45,288 nucleotides of DNA, from the NCBI GenBank assembly GCA_017483765.1, contig JAFUVE010000042.1, forward strand, positions 1 through 45,288. Reading direction: 5' to 3'. The position numbers and the translations under genes were made by a program. Each line of letters opens with the position of its first letter. Position 1 is the stretch's first letter. This stretch comes from Bacteroidaceae bacterium (GTDB lineage: Bacteria; Bacteroidota; Bacteroidia; Bacteroidales; Bacteroidaceae). Of the stretch, positions 35,201-41,870 are shown one piece after another. The notes under the pieces were generated by a model. That model saw only the letters and a list, made by a program, of their open reading frames with translations. It ran no database searches and was not told the DNA's origin.

Positions 35201-35625
35201 ATGAGGTCTGCCCGTTTCTTTGACTTCTCCACGTAAGTCCATTGGTTCACCAATAGGAAGTCGTTACGATCGATATGTTCGTAGTCGGCGAGGTAGACGA
35301 TATCGTTTTTCAGCTCATGTCCGTCGTGGAACGTCACCTCAATGCCATGTTGTAGGTAGTCCATGAACAGCTCGTTGTTCTGCACCATGTTTCCGGCCTC
35401 GATATGCAGCAGTTTCCTTTCTGCCTCATCAATGGCGGTTGACGGCAGCCCCGGATTCAACACTGTCAGCATCCCGTGCATCCGCTCCTTATAAACTGGG
35501 CAGTAATAGTCTTTCTCCGCGTATGTGCTTTGGATGTCGTAACCGTTGGCATAGTCAAAGCCCAATCGTTCCGTAAACAACTGGATTAGCGTCTGTTCGT
35601 AATGGTCTTCGTTATAGTCTGACAT
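32296..35625 (-). CDS. hsdR: Type I restriction enzyme R subunit
   Basis: HsdR is the motor and nuclease subunit of the type I restriction complex. In the 1109-residue product the N-terminal nuclease fold has Asp140 (SKKRADLIL) and the pair Glu154/Lys156 (VLMELKSP). The Walker A motif HTQGSGKS is at residues 292-299 and DEAH at 393-396. Helicase segments such as TTMQKF, GFTGTP and GFDVPSLATMYVFKPM follow. The length is normal, with no sign of damage. It is the last gene of the island, separated from the four-helix gene by a CTAG repeat array that lies 22 bases upstream of its ATG. It ends opposite nadD. Confidence 0.95.
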   Translation of the reverse strand: MSDYNEDHYEQTLIQLFTERLGFDYANGYDIQSTYAEKDYYCPVYKERMHGMLTVLNPGLPSTAIDEAERKLLHIEAGNMVQNNELFMDYLQHGIEVTFHDGHELKNDIVYLADYEHIDRNDFLLVNQWTYVEKSKKRADLILFLNGMPVVLMELKSPSREDTDASAAYRQLKNYMKEIPGMFTYNVFCVMSDMAESRAGTITSSEDRYMQWKSKDGVYENCEVVNFDVFFEGMFRKDRLMDIIKNFVCYCKDEGKDYKILAGYHQYFAVRKAIDRTACAVQGDGKIGVFWHTQGSGKSLSMVFYAHLLQTAVTQPTIVVITDRNDLDNQLYTQFAKCKDFLRQVPVQASTRQHLRELLEGRTANGIIFTTMQKFEEYDTPLSTRSNIIVMSDEAHRGQYGFEEKVNPETGQIRVGTARMIHDSLPHASFIGFTGTPVALKDRNTIEVFGDCIDVYDMTQSVLDHATVPVYYESRVINLKLDEKTLALIDQEYDLLEAEGAEEEQLSKSKKDLSHLEELLGADATIDSLVGDILCHYENYREQELTGKAMIVAYSRPIAIKIYKRILELRPDWTEKVKCVMTSGNNDPEEWRDIIGNKQYKQELAKKFKDDNDPMKIAIVVDMWLTGFDVPSLATMYVFKPMSGHNLMQAIARVNRVFNGKEGGLVVDYIGIAQALKQAMKFYSTNDKRKFGDPNIKSTALKIFQEKLEICRDLMHGFDYSQFKDTSDLKRAEIIKGGTNFMLDIERKEKKDEYMRQATALHQSITLCRSLLTDEQRWECAFFETVRVMILRLGAKGQFSKKDIDRRIRELMKQSVKSEGVINLFQNEGKEFSLNDPAFLSELSRMKEKNISIQILENLLKDRVRAFQHKNIVQSEKFSELLNSALSNYLKGMLTNEEVIQELLKLASEIKASEEQGNELGLSDEEKAFYDALTRPQAVKDIYENDELVAMTKELTETLRKNRTIDWQHKESARAGMRKLVKRLLKKYHYPPEQADYALNIVLKQCEEWTDDEEYAAEYAIATSPVLTDVRDDDEMVAHIESMLAMKERTSILNIVRSCQEQFNEKYPAMIGKQKEWFHIVSEYVRSRTKIYDLQPDKIFHLAAEDSDS

Positions 35626-35643
35626 GATTGTTTTTTTTTAGGA

Positions 35644-35742
35644 TGACTAGTTAGACTAGGGAAACTAGTTAGACTAGTATGACTAGGGAAACTAGTATGA
35701 CTAGGATAACTAGTTAAACTAGGATAACTAGTAAAAACTAGC
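35644..35742. repeat. Tandem 9-bp CTAG array upstream of hsdR
   Basis: CTAG occurs at 35647, 35656, 35665, 35674, 35683, 35692, 35701, 35710, 35719, 35728 and 35738. Ten are exactly 9 bp apart and the last is 10 bp away. The consensus unit on the plus strand is WRACTAGKD. Units with ACTAGT and units with ACTAGG alternate irregularly. It fills the space between the four-helix gene (ends at 35750) and hsdR (starts at 35625), so it is transcribed as part of the hsdR leader. CTAG is usually a rare tetranucleotide in bacterial DNA, which makes the array stand out. Confidence 0.92.
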
Positions 35743-35749
35743 AATATTT

Positions 35750-36436
35750 CTATTTGTTTTGATTTTTCAGTTTTTCGATTTCAGCCTTTAGCTTTTCGAT
35801 TTCCTCTTTTAGTGTTTTGATTTCCTGTTCTTTTGCGTCGATAGTGGCGCGTTGGATGTTACGATAGCCGAGCCGTGCCGCTGTCATACGCTCACGTATT
35901 CCGCCGTTTTCCTTAAAGTCTTTTTCGAGGTAGCGCTCATAGCTCACCATCATTTTGTCTGTGAAATGGCAGAGAGAGAGGGCTACGTTGCACATCTCCT
36001 CAGCGTTCCATCGGTAGAAATAGGGCTCATAGAATTCAGACTTGTTGTGTATTCGGCAGAAATCCAGCATTTGATGGTAACGTGGATGATCATTGCCCCA
36101 TCTTATGAGCTGGCGTGTAAGCAGATAGTCTATATAATCCTCTCGAAGTTCCCTCAGTGAGGCTCTTGCCACATTGATTAACTTCATTTCCATTTCTATG
36201 GATGTGACGCCGTCGGCCATTCCCTCTACGATGTTTTGCTTTCCTGATCGTGCGGCCTGCACCATCTGGTCGACTGTGCGGTCGCCATATTGGGGCAGGA
36301 ACCTTTGACAGAACACGTATGTCATCATGTAGAGTGCCACAGTCTTCTGATAGAAGAATAGCGACTCCCAATTTTTTTCATGCCGTAATATGGTGTCAAT
36401 CACTACAGCTGACTGTAAAGGATTATGCTTTTCCAT
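35750..36436 (-). CDS. Four-helix-bundle protein with suffix domain and coiled-coil tail
   Basis: Residues 23-110 match the four-helix-bundle family related to the 23S rRNA intervening-sequence proteins and to the Avd accessory protein of retroelements. The key segment is QMVQAARSGKQNIVEG at 57-72. Residues 111-195 look like the four-helix suffix domain known in Bacteroidetes. Residues 199-228 form a Lys/Glu heptad coiled coil (EIKTLKEEIEKLKAEIEKLK). No catalytic residues are seen, so binding of RNA, DNA or a protein partner is the likely mode. It lies between hsdS and hsdR inside the restriction island, and its 3' end abuts the CTAG array. The DNA for the tail is an approximate 21-bp repeat. 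Confidence 0.8.
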   Translation of the reverse strand: MEKHNPLQSAVVIDTILRHEKNWESLFFYQKTVALYMMTYVFCQRFLPQYGDRTVDQMVQAARSGKQNIVEGMADGVTSIEMEMKLINVARASLRELREDYIDYLLTRQLIRWGNDHPRYHQMLDFCRIHNKSEFYEPYFYRWNAEEMCNVALSLCHFTDKMMVSYERYLEKDFKENGGIRERMTAARLGYRNIQRATIDAKEQEIKTLKEEIEKLKAEIEKLKNQNK

Positions 36437-36489
36437 ATGACTAATTTCACCTTTTATGTTTATCTCTCTTTTATAAATGCGTTTAAAAC

Positions 36490-36501
36490 GAATTTACAAG
36501 T
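36490..36501. repeat. 12-bp direct repeat, copy 1 (end of hsdS)
   Basis: GAATTTACAAGT covers the hsdS stop codon. The same 12 bases occur at 38824-38835, just upstream of the DUF1016 gene, so the pair brackets the DUF1016-hsdS segment of about 2.3 kb. Confidence 0.5.
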
Positions 36502-37654
36502 GTATTTCACCTGGATTTAGCTCTCCGGACATCAGACGAGGGAGTAGGGTGTCACGAAGTTGAGCGAGGCGGCGGGATTCTTCCTCTCTTCCCCGTCTCG
36601 TTTCGTAAAGAGAGCCGATTATTGGGCGAATTTCGTTAATTACATTTTTTGGAGGTAAAGCCAGCACTAACTTTTGCATATTTGCTTGGCTTAACTTTGC
36701 TTGAACAGCGCCAGTGACAAGATGCTGAATATTGGTTATTGATAGTAGCACATGAACCATTTCTGTGCTAAACCCGTTCTTTCCTCGCAAGATATGAGCG
36801 TGATTGTTAACCCAGAATTTGCCCCATACATATTGCATGTATGGTAAGCCATCTTCTTTTACCACACTTCCATCTTCCCCTATGAGAGTATAAATCCCAT
36901 CAAAGATAAAGTTGTCAACATAGTCCATGCATGATGTTGCTCCATAATATGGATATATACGTTCCATGTTCTCCCTATCTTTTCCAGACAGTGGTTTCCT
37001 TAGTTTGTCGTAGATGGATGCAACATCAAATAGAGTCCCCACCTTCCATCCTTTCGGTATCATCCCAATTTCACTTTCTTCAAATTCTCCATCTTTAAAA
37101 GGTTCAAAATCCACAAACCAGGACTTGAACAACGCCTGTGCCTGTTGCTCTAAATTATCATTTATCCGCCTGTTCACCTCGATTTTGTCATCAAGAGATT
37201 TGAGGATGGATGCAATTTTCTTTTGTTGTTCAAAAGGTGGTAATGATATATTCCATTGCAAAATTTGTTTTTTGTCCCCTCTTGGCATTTTTGTACCTTT
37301 TGAGCCTTTCATGACATATTCAAAGAAAGAATCCTGGCTCATTAGGTAATAAAGGAAAAGTGAATCAACTTTATTGTTTGCTCTATAGCAAATAACATCT
37401 GCAGAACAGCCACCTTCTTTATTTGCTCTCCAGATTTTTTTAAAATAAGGACGAATGTTTGAAATCAATATATCATCTTCTTTAAAATGGATACAATTAC
37501 CAGCTGGGATTCCTGAAGACTTGGAAACTCCAGCTTTGTTTTGGAGCATATTCTCTGTTGATATATAATTATAATCATCTAGAACAGATGTGTCTGTTTT
37601 ATCTGTTATAACGATAACAAGGTCCTTTAATTTATATTCTTTCCACTGTTCCAT
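36494..37654 (-). CDS. hsdS: Type I restriction-modification specificity subunit
   Basis: HsdS reads the DNA target for the methylase and restriction complexes. The 386-residue product has the usual two halves. The first target-recognition domain covers about residues 1-150. A central conserved helix follows with LPPFEQQKKIASILKSLDDKIE and AQALFKSWFVDFEPF. The second domain starts at IPKGWKVGTL and ends with the distal helix containing RRLAQLRDTLLPRLMSGEL. The gene is visibly richer in A+T than its neighbours, as is common for exchanged specificity genes. It starts two bases after the DUF1016 stop. A recombinase gene in the same island suggests that this gene may be shuffled; no second hsdS copy is in the window. 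Confidence 0.93.
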   Translation of the reverse strand: MEQWKEYKLKDLVIVITDKTDTSVLDDYNYISTENMLQNKAGVSKSSGIPAGNCIHFKEDDILISNIRPYFKKIWRANKEGGCSADVICYRANNKVDSLFLYYLMSQDSFFEYVMKGSKGTKMPRGDKKQILQWNISLPPFEQQKKIASILKSLDDKIEVNRRINDNLEQQAQALFKSWFVDFEPFKDGEFEESEIGMIPKGWKVGTLFDVASIYDKLRKPLSGKDRENMERIYPYYGATSCMDYVDNFIFDGIYTLIGEDGSVVKEDGLPYMQYVWGKFWVNNHAHILRGKNGFSTEMVHVLLSITNIQHLVTGAVQAKLSQANMQKLVLALPPKNVINEIRPIIGSLYETRRGREEESRRLAQLRDTLLPRLMSGELNPGEIHL

Positions 37655-37656
37655 AG

Positions 37657-38817
37657 TTAATCCTTTTTGTGTTGAAGCTTGAAGAATTCCTTTTGCTGTT
37701 CGATTTCACGTCGCAGTTCTTCCTTGGTCGGCATATAAGTAAGATACTTGGCAGCAAAGAGTTGGTCGTTGTCGTTCAGTACTGAATAGCGGGCTATATC
37801 CTCGTCGGTTTCAGCACACAGTAAGAGCCCTATGGTTGGGTTGTGCCCTTCTGGCCGTACCATTTCATCGTACATTCTTACGTACATATCCATCTGTCCC
37901 ACATCTTGATGGCTTAGTTTGGAGGTTTTGAGGTCAATAAGTATAAAACTGCGAAGATGATAATTATAGAAAACCAGGTCTATGTAATAATCTTCCTTTT
38001 CTGTGTGAATATGCTTCTGACGGTCAACAAAAGCAAAGCCTTTTCCTAATTCCATGAGAAACAGAACAAGATGATCAATGAGACTTTGCTCTAAATCAGT
38101 TTCCGTATATTTTGCATTGTTCTTGAATCCTAAGAACTCTGCCACTACAGGATTCTTCAGATATTCGAGTTTGTCTTGCAATGGTGCTGTAATGGTCTGC
38201 ATTTCATTATGCACTGCCTCTTGATTCTGCGACTGCAAAAGCCGATGGTAGTACTGCGAAGACACATTGCGCTGCAGGGTACGTGTACTCCACATTTCGC
38301 GTGCTGCCTCCTGCTCATACCATGCCCTACCTCTGTCTGTATTCTCTTGCAGAATAATGCTATAATGGGTCCACGATAGTCTAAGTTGTTTCGTGGGTTT
38401 CATGGAATTGAAAAAGTCTGTATGTTCCAATAATCCCATCAGCGATGGGATTTTTTGAGATTGTCCCGTCAGTGATGGGACAATCTCAAATTCTCCATAC
38501 GTTGATTGGAACATATTTGGGAATGTTTTATAAAATGAAATAAATCTGTAGAGATTGTTTCTTGAATACCCACTTCCGTATTTATCAGTTAATTCCTTGG
38601 CAAGGTTTTTGACTGTTTGCTCGCCATATTCAGCGCGTTGTTCTTTAAGTACCTCATGATGAATGCGTATCCCCAATAGCCAATTACGCTTAATTAACGT
38701 CTCATTGACCAGACGATATGCCTCAGCCTGAGCCTGTTCTATGATAGTGCAAGCATCCTTAAACAACATGTTATTCTGCTGTTCAGCCTTCACTGCTATA
38801 ATATTGTTCTCTTCCAT
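37657..38817 (-). CDS. DUF1016/YhcG-type PDDEXK nuclease-domain protein
   Basis: The 386-residue product has the DUF1016 architecture. Its N-terminal helical part includes NWLLGIRIHHEVL, YGSGYSRNNLYRF and LSWTHYSIIL. The C-terminal PDDEXK-type nuclease domain has YYIDLVFYNYHLRSF followed by ILIDLKTSKL near residues 276-300, which supplies the catalytic Asp and the Asp-Leu-Lys triad. Such genes are often found inside Bacteroidales type I restriction loci; a defence or accessory role is inferred. Residues 111-129 (FEIVPSLTGQSQKIPSLMG region) are coded by a duplicated palindrome and appear as an insert. It is AT-rich like hsdS and overlaps its expression unit. Confidence 0.88.
   Translation of the reverse strand: MEENNIIAVKAEQQNNMLFKDACTIIEQAQAEAYRLVNETLIKRNWLLGIRIHHEVLKEQRAEYGEQTVKNLAKELTDKYGSGYSRNNLYRFISFYKTFPNMFQSTYGEFEIVPSLTGQSQKIPSLMGLLEHTDFFNSMKPTKQLRLSWTHYSIILQENTDRGRAWYEQEAAREMWSTRTLQRNVSSQYYHRLLQSQNQEAVHNEMQTITAPLQDKLEYLKNPVVAEFLGFKNNAKYTETDLEQSLIDHLVLFLMELGKGFAFVDRQKHIHTEKEDYYIDLVFYNYHLRSFILIDLKTSKLSHQDVGQMDMYVRMYDEMVRPEGHNPTIGLLLCAETDEDIARYSVLNDNDQLFAAKYLTYMPTKEELRREIEQQKEFFKLQHKKD
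38432..38487. repeat. Duplicated palindrome inside the DUF1016 gene
   Basis: Two perfect hairpins follow each other in the reading frame. AATCCCATC/GATGGGATT lies at 38432-38452 with a 3-base loop. GAGATTGTCCC/GGGACAATCTC lies at 38457-38487 with a 9-base loop. Both contain the related core TCCCRTCAGYGATGGGA, 30 bp apart, so this is a 10-codon tandem duplication that keeps the frame. Confidence 0.8.
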
Positions 38818-38823
38818 AAATGA

Positions 38824-38835
38824 GAATTTACAAGT
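38824..38835. repeat. 12-bp direct repeat, copy 2 (upstream of DUF1016 gene)
   Basis: GAATTTACAAGT is repeated exactly here, 7 bases upstream of the DUF1016 start codon. See the partner at 36490-36501. Confidence 0.5.
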
Positions 38836-38885
38836 CTGTTTAGCGTTTTTTTTTCTATTTGTTTAAACTTATTTCACTGTAGAGT

Positions 38886-39878
38886 TCAGCTCAAAAATTT
38901 TCTGTGAGAGATTTTTACGTTGTTTTGGCTTACCATGGCATAATGCATGGTGGTATCAATTTTCACATGGCCCAATAATTTCTGCACCTGTTCCACTGGC
39001 ATACCTTTGTCTATGGCCATTGTAGCCAACGTTCTTCTGAACTTATGTGGATGGACTCTTGGAATCTTCGCCTCTTTTCCTATTTTTCTCAATCTAACTT
39101 CCACTCCAGATATCTGCAATCGCCGATGAGGCTTGGCGAGCGAAACAAACAAGGCTTTGTTTTTGTCGCGTCTGCTATTTAAATATTCCTGAAGATGTAT
39201 TTTTGCCCTTGCATTGAAATACACGATCCGCTCTTTGTTTCCCTTTCCATAGACCAGACACTCACGCTCGTTGAAATTGATATCATCTCTGTTTAGCTTC
39301 ACGAGTTCTCCCACGCGCATACCAGTAGAAGAAAGGAGGTCTATGATAGCGAGGTCGCGTGTCTCCTTGCATATGTCTCGCAGATTTTCAAGCGACTCAT
39401 CTGACAACACTTCCTTTACTTGTGCGCCTGTCTTCACTTTATGGATTCTTCGTACGGGACTTTTTATGATATAGTCTTCTTCTTCAAGCCAGGCAAAGAA
39501 CGAAGAAAAGATGCGCCTTACATTGTCAACCGTCACCCTGCTTGCTTTTCGTTTTCGCTGGAATACAGCAAGATATGCTCTGATGTCTTCTGTCGTATAT
39601 GTGGTCACGCGTTTGGGCATCGTTTTGTATAGCTGCTGAATCATGCTACCATAATAACGGATTGTCGGTGTGCTGCAACCTTCCACCTGCTTCGCGGACA
39701 GGAACGACCGTAGCAGCTCTTCATTGCTTTCTTCCGTTTTCTGCGTTTTTACCTCGTCATTTGTGACAGTATATTTCCCGACAACTTTAAGCAGTACTGC
39801 ATTCAGCTTTGCTATCTGTTCTACTGTGAGAATATCAGCCATTTCATTGCTGATTTCCAAAATAAGTTTCTCTTTCAT
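38886..39878 (-). CDS. Tyrosine recombinase of the restriction island
   Basis: This 330-residue integrase has the complete catalytic set: Arg188 (TGMRVGEL), Lys212 in the GKGNKER hairpin, His278-x-x-Arg281 (HPHKFRRT), His304 (LLGHVKI) and Tyr313 (MHYAMVS). An N-terminal SAM-like core-binding domain spans about residues 52-135, and residues 1-50 are an extra charged segment. It is the kind of recombinase found beside hsdS genes in Bacteroidales, where it inverts specificity segments. Its upstream gap holds a near-perfect inverted repeat that could be its core site. It lies 8-55 bases downstream of hsdM in the same direction. Confidence 0.93.
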   Translation of the reverse strand: MKEKLILEISNEMADILTVEQIAKLNAVLLKVVGKYTVTNDEVKTQKTEESNEELLRSFLSAKQVEGCSTPTIRYYGSMIQQLYKTMPKRVTTYTTEDIRAYLAVFQRKRKASRVTVDNVRRIFSSFFAWLEEEDYIIKSPVRRIHKVKTGAQVKEVLSDESLENLRDICKETRDLAIIDLLSSTGMRVGELVKLNRDDINFNERECLVYGKGNKERIVYFNARAKIHLQEYLNSRRDKNKALFVSLAKPHRRLQISGVEVRLRKIGKEAKIPRVHPHKFRRTLATMAIDKGMPVEQVQKLLGHVKIDTTMHYAMVSQNNVKISHRKFLS

Positions 39879-39925
39879 AATTCTTCGATATAATTGGTTG
39901 TTTTATTCAATAATAACGAAGAATT
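39879..39925. promoter_or_regulatory. Inverted repeat shaped like a recombinase core site, between hsdM and the recombinase gene
   Basis: The left arm AATTCTTCGATATAATTG (39879-39896) and the reverse complement of the right arm (39908-39925) agree at 16 of 18 positions. The spacer is the 11 bases GTTGTTTTATT. The layout resembles the arm-spacer-arm form of tyrosine recombinase sites. It could also be an RNA hairpin covering the recombinase start codon. Confidence 0.5.
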
Positions 39926-39933
39926 AGATTTTT

Positions 39934-41442
39934 CTATATTTTAAAACCAATACTTGCCAGCTGCTTGCGTATTTCCTCTTCCAGCTGATGGCTTTGCTCA
40001 AACAGTCCGCTGAGCTCGGTGGTGAGGCGGCTCATCTTCTCTTCGAAGGGCTCGCCGTCGTCTTCCTGCTCGGCAATGCCGACATATCGGCCGGGGGTTA
40101 GGATGAAATCCTGTGCTTCCACTTCCTCAATCGTCTTGACCGCGCAATATCCTTTCTCATCTTTGAGCGTGCCGTTGCGGTAGTCGGTGAAGGTCTGAGC
40201 GATGTGGTTGATGTCGTCGTCGGTCAGTTCACGTAGTTTACGTGAGACCATGGTGCCCATGTTGCGGGCGTCGACGAACACCATCTTTCCCGGCTGAGTC
40301 TTCTGCCGGCTGAGAAACCATAGGCATACGGGTATGCCAGTGCTGTAGAACAACTGGCTGGGTAAAGCCACGATGCCCTCTATCAGGTCTGCCTTCAGTA
40401 TGTTCTTGCGGATTTCTCCCTCACCGCCCGTCTGGCTGCTCAGTGAGCCGTTGGCAAGCACCAGTCCGATTCGCCCCGTCGGGGAGAGATGGCTGATCAT
40501 GTGCTCCAGCCAGGCGAAGTTGGCATTTCCCTGTGGCGGTATGCCATATTTCCATCGCACGTCCTCCTGCAGTTTGTCGGCTCCCCAATCGCTCATGTTG
40601 AACGGCGGGTTCGCCATCACGAAGTCCGCTTTCAGCGTTGGGTGCTGGTCCTCAAAGAATGTGTCAGCGTTCTTCTCGCCGAGGTTCGCCTCAATGCCAC
40701 GAATGGCGAGGTTCATCATCGCCATCTTTCGGGTGTTGGCGTTGATTTCCTGTCCGAAAATAGAGAGGTTCTTGATGTCGCCCTGATGATGTCGCACGAA
40801 GTCGGCACTCTGCACAAACATACCGCCGCTGCCCATAGCCGGGTCGTAGCAACGGCCTTTGAACGGCTGCAACACGGCGACTATCGTACGCACGATACAG
40901 GACGGTGTGAAGAACTCACCTGCATTCTTCCCTTCGAGCGACGCAAACTTGGAGAGGCAGTACTCGTAGGTGCGTCCAAGCAGGTCTTTGTTTTCTTCCT
41001 GCTTGCCCAGCTCTATGGTGTTGGTGAAGAGGTCGACCACGTCGCCCAACCGGCGTTTGTCCAGTTCCGGCCGCGCAAAGTTCTTTGGCAGGATGCCTTT
41101 CAGCCGGACATTCTCTTTCTCGATTTCCAGCATGGCATTGTCGATGACCTTACCGATTTCGGGTGTGTGGGCGGCTTCAGCAATCACCTTCCACCTTGCG
41201 TCCGCTGGGACATAGAATATGTTTTCAGAGACGTACTCATCCTTGTCTTCCTCGAATCCGTCGCCTTCATCCACCAGCTGCTGATGTTTCGCGTCGAAAC
41301 AGTCTGAAATGTACTTCAGGAAGATAAGTCCCAATACCACGTTCTTATACTCAGCTGCGTCGATGGAGCCGCGGAGCAGGTCGGCCGCTTTCCATATCTT
41401 GTCCTCAAATCCGAGGTCAGCAGTGTTGTTTTTCTTTGCCAT
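39934..41442 (-). CDS. hsdM: Type I restriction-modification DNA methyltransferase subunit
   Basis: HsdM transfers a methyl group from S-adenosylmethionine to adenine in the target DNA. From the ATG at 41442 the protein has 502 residues. The N-terminal helical domain begins FEDKIWKAADLLRG and includes EYKNVVLGLIFLKYISD. The SAM-binding motif is CYDPAMGSGGMF and the catalytic motif NPPF is at residues 278-281 (ADFVMANPPFNMSDW). All parts are intact. I prefer 41442 over 41508 because the added 22 residues are not typical of the family. It is the first gene of the island, with a promoter-like box at 41625-41632, and lies behind the carB terminator. Confidence 0.95.
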   Translation of the reverse strand: MAKKNNTADLGFEDKIWKAADLLRGSIDAAEYKNVVLGLIFLKYISDCFDAKHQQLVDEGDGFEEDKDEYVSENIFYVPADARWKVIAEAAHTPEIGKVIDNAMLEIEKENVRLKGILPKNFARPELDKRRLGDVVDLFTNTIELGKQEENKDLLGRTYEYCLSKFASLEGKNAGEFFTPSCIVRTIVAVLQPFKGRCYDPAMGSGGMFVQSADFVRHHQGDIKNLSIFGQEINANTRKMAMMNLAIRGIEANLGEKNADTFFEDQHPTLKADFVMANPPFNMSDWGADKLQEDVRWKYGIPPQGNANFAWLEHMISHLSPTGRIGLVLANGSLSSQTGGEGEIRKNILKADLIEGIVALPSQLFYSTGIPVCLWFLSRQKTQPGKMVFVDARNMGTMVSRKLRELTDDDINHIAQTFTDYRNGTLKDEKGYCAVKTIEEVEAQDFILTPGRYVGIAEQEDDGEPFEEKMSRLTTELSGLFEQSHQLEEEIRKQLASIGFKI

Positions 41443-41822
41443 AATAACGTTTGGAAAAACAGATTTTCCCATGAAGTGCTCTACAAGCCGATTAAACTTA
41501 TATAACACTTCGAGGGAAATCTGGTATTAATAGATTAGCCTAAGTTTCTGTTGGTCATTTAGCCAATAATGTGCTTGACAGTTTTTTCTGTACTCGCACA
41601 TTGCTCTTTTTTGATTTTTCGTTGCAAATATAATCATTTTTTTGCAATCTCACTCCTGTTTCCCTCCTAAATATTTCTCGGCAAGGGTGCGCAGATATTT
41701 TGTTGCTTTGTCCATAGATTCAGTTCCGAAGTGTCCTGCAGATTGGATTTAATAAAAATAATGCTTTGTGTTTCATAATAATTAGATGTTAAAAAGTTTG
41801 TTAATGATGTTTCTATAAAAAA
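41443..41822. other. Intergenic region between hsdM and carB
   Basis: Besides the promoter-like box at 41625-41632, this AT-rich stretch shows no gene or clear repeat. It marks the upstream edge of the restriction island. I found no obvious direct repeats matching the other edge near 32250. Confidence 0.5.
41625..41632 (-). promoter_or_regulatory. Promoter-like -7 box of the restriction island
   Basis: The minus strand reads TATATTTG followed by CAACG. It lies about 180 bases upstream of the hsdM start codon and is the only such box between carB and hsdM. No well-spaced -33 TTG was found. Confidence 0.5.
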
Positions 41823-41853
41823 AGCCAGCATGGGAATGAACCCATAGCTGACT
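41823..41853 (-). terminator. Terminator after carB
   Basis: ATGGG/CCCAT with an outer AGCCAGC/GCTGACT stem (one mismatch and one bulged A) encloses the loop AATGAA. A run of seven T follows on the minus strand, so it is a standard intrinsic terminator for carB. Confidence 0.8.
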
Positions 41854-41870
41854 TTTTCAGAAAAGTATGT

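Noticed and set aside
35644-35742. CRISPR array or coding repeat
   Set aside because: The unit is 9 bp with a 4-bp constant core and no spacers; TAG stops occur in every unit in one frame on each strand, so it is neither CRISPR nor protein-coding repeat.
38432-38487. Possible frameshift or damage of the DUF1016 gene
   Set aside because: The duplicated palindrome keeps the reading frame and both flanking parts match the family, so the gene is intact.
32250-41870. Direct repeats marking insertion of the restriction island
   Set aside because: I compared the two edges by eye and found no convincing matching repeat.
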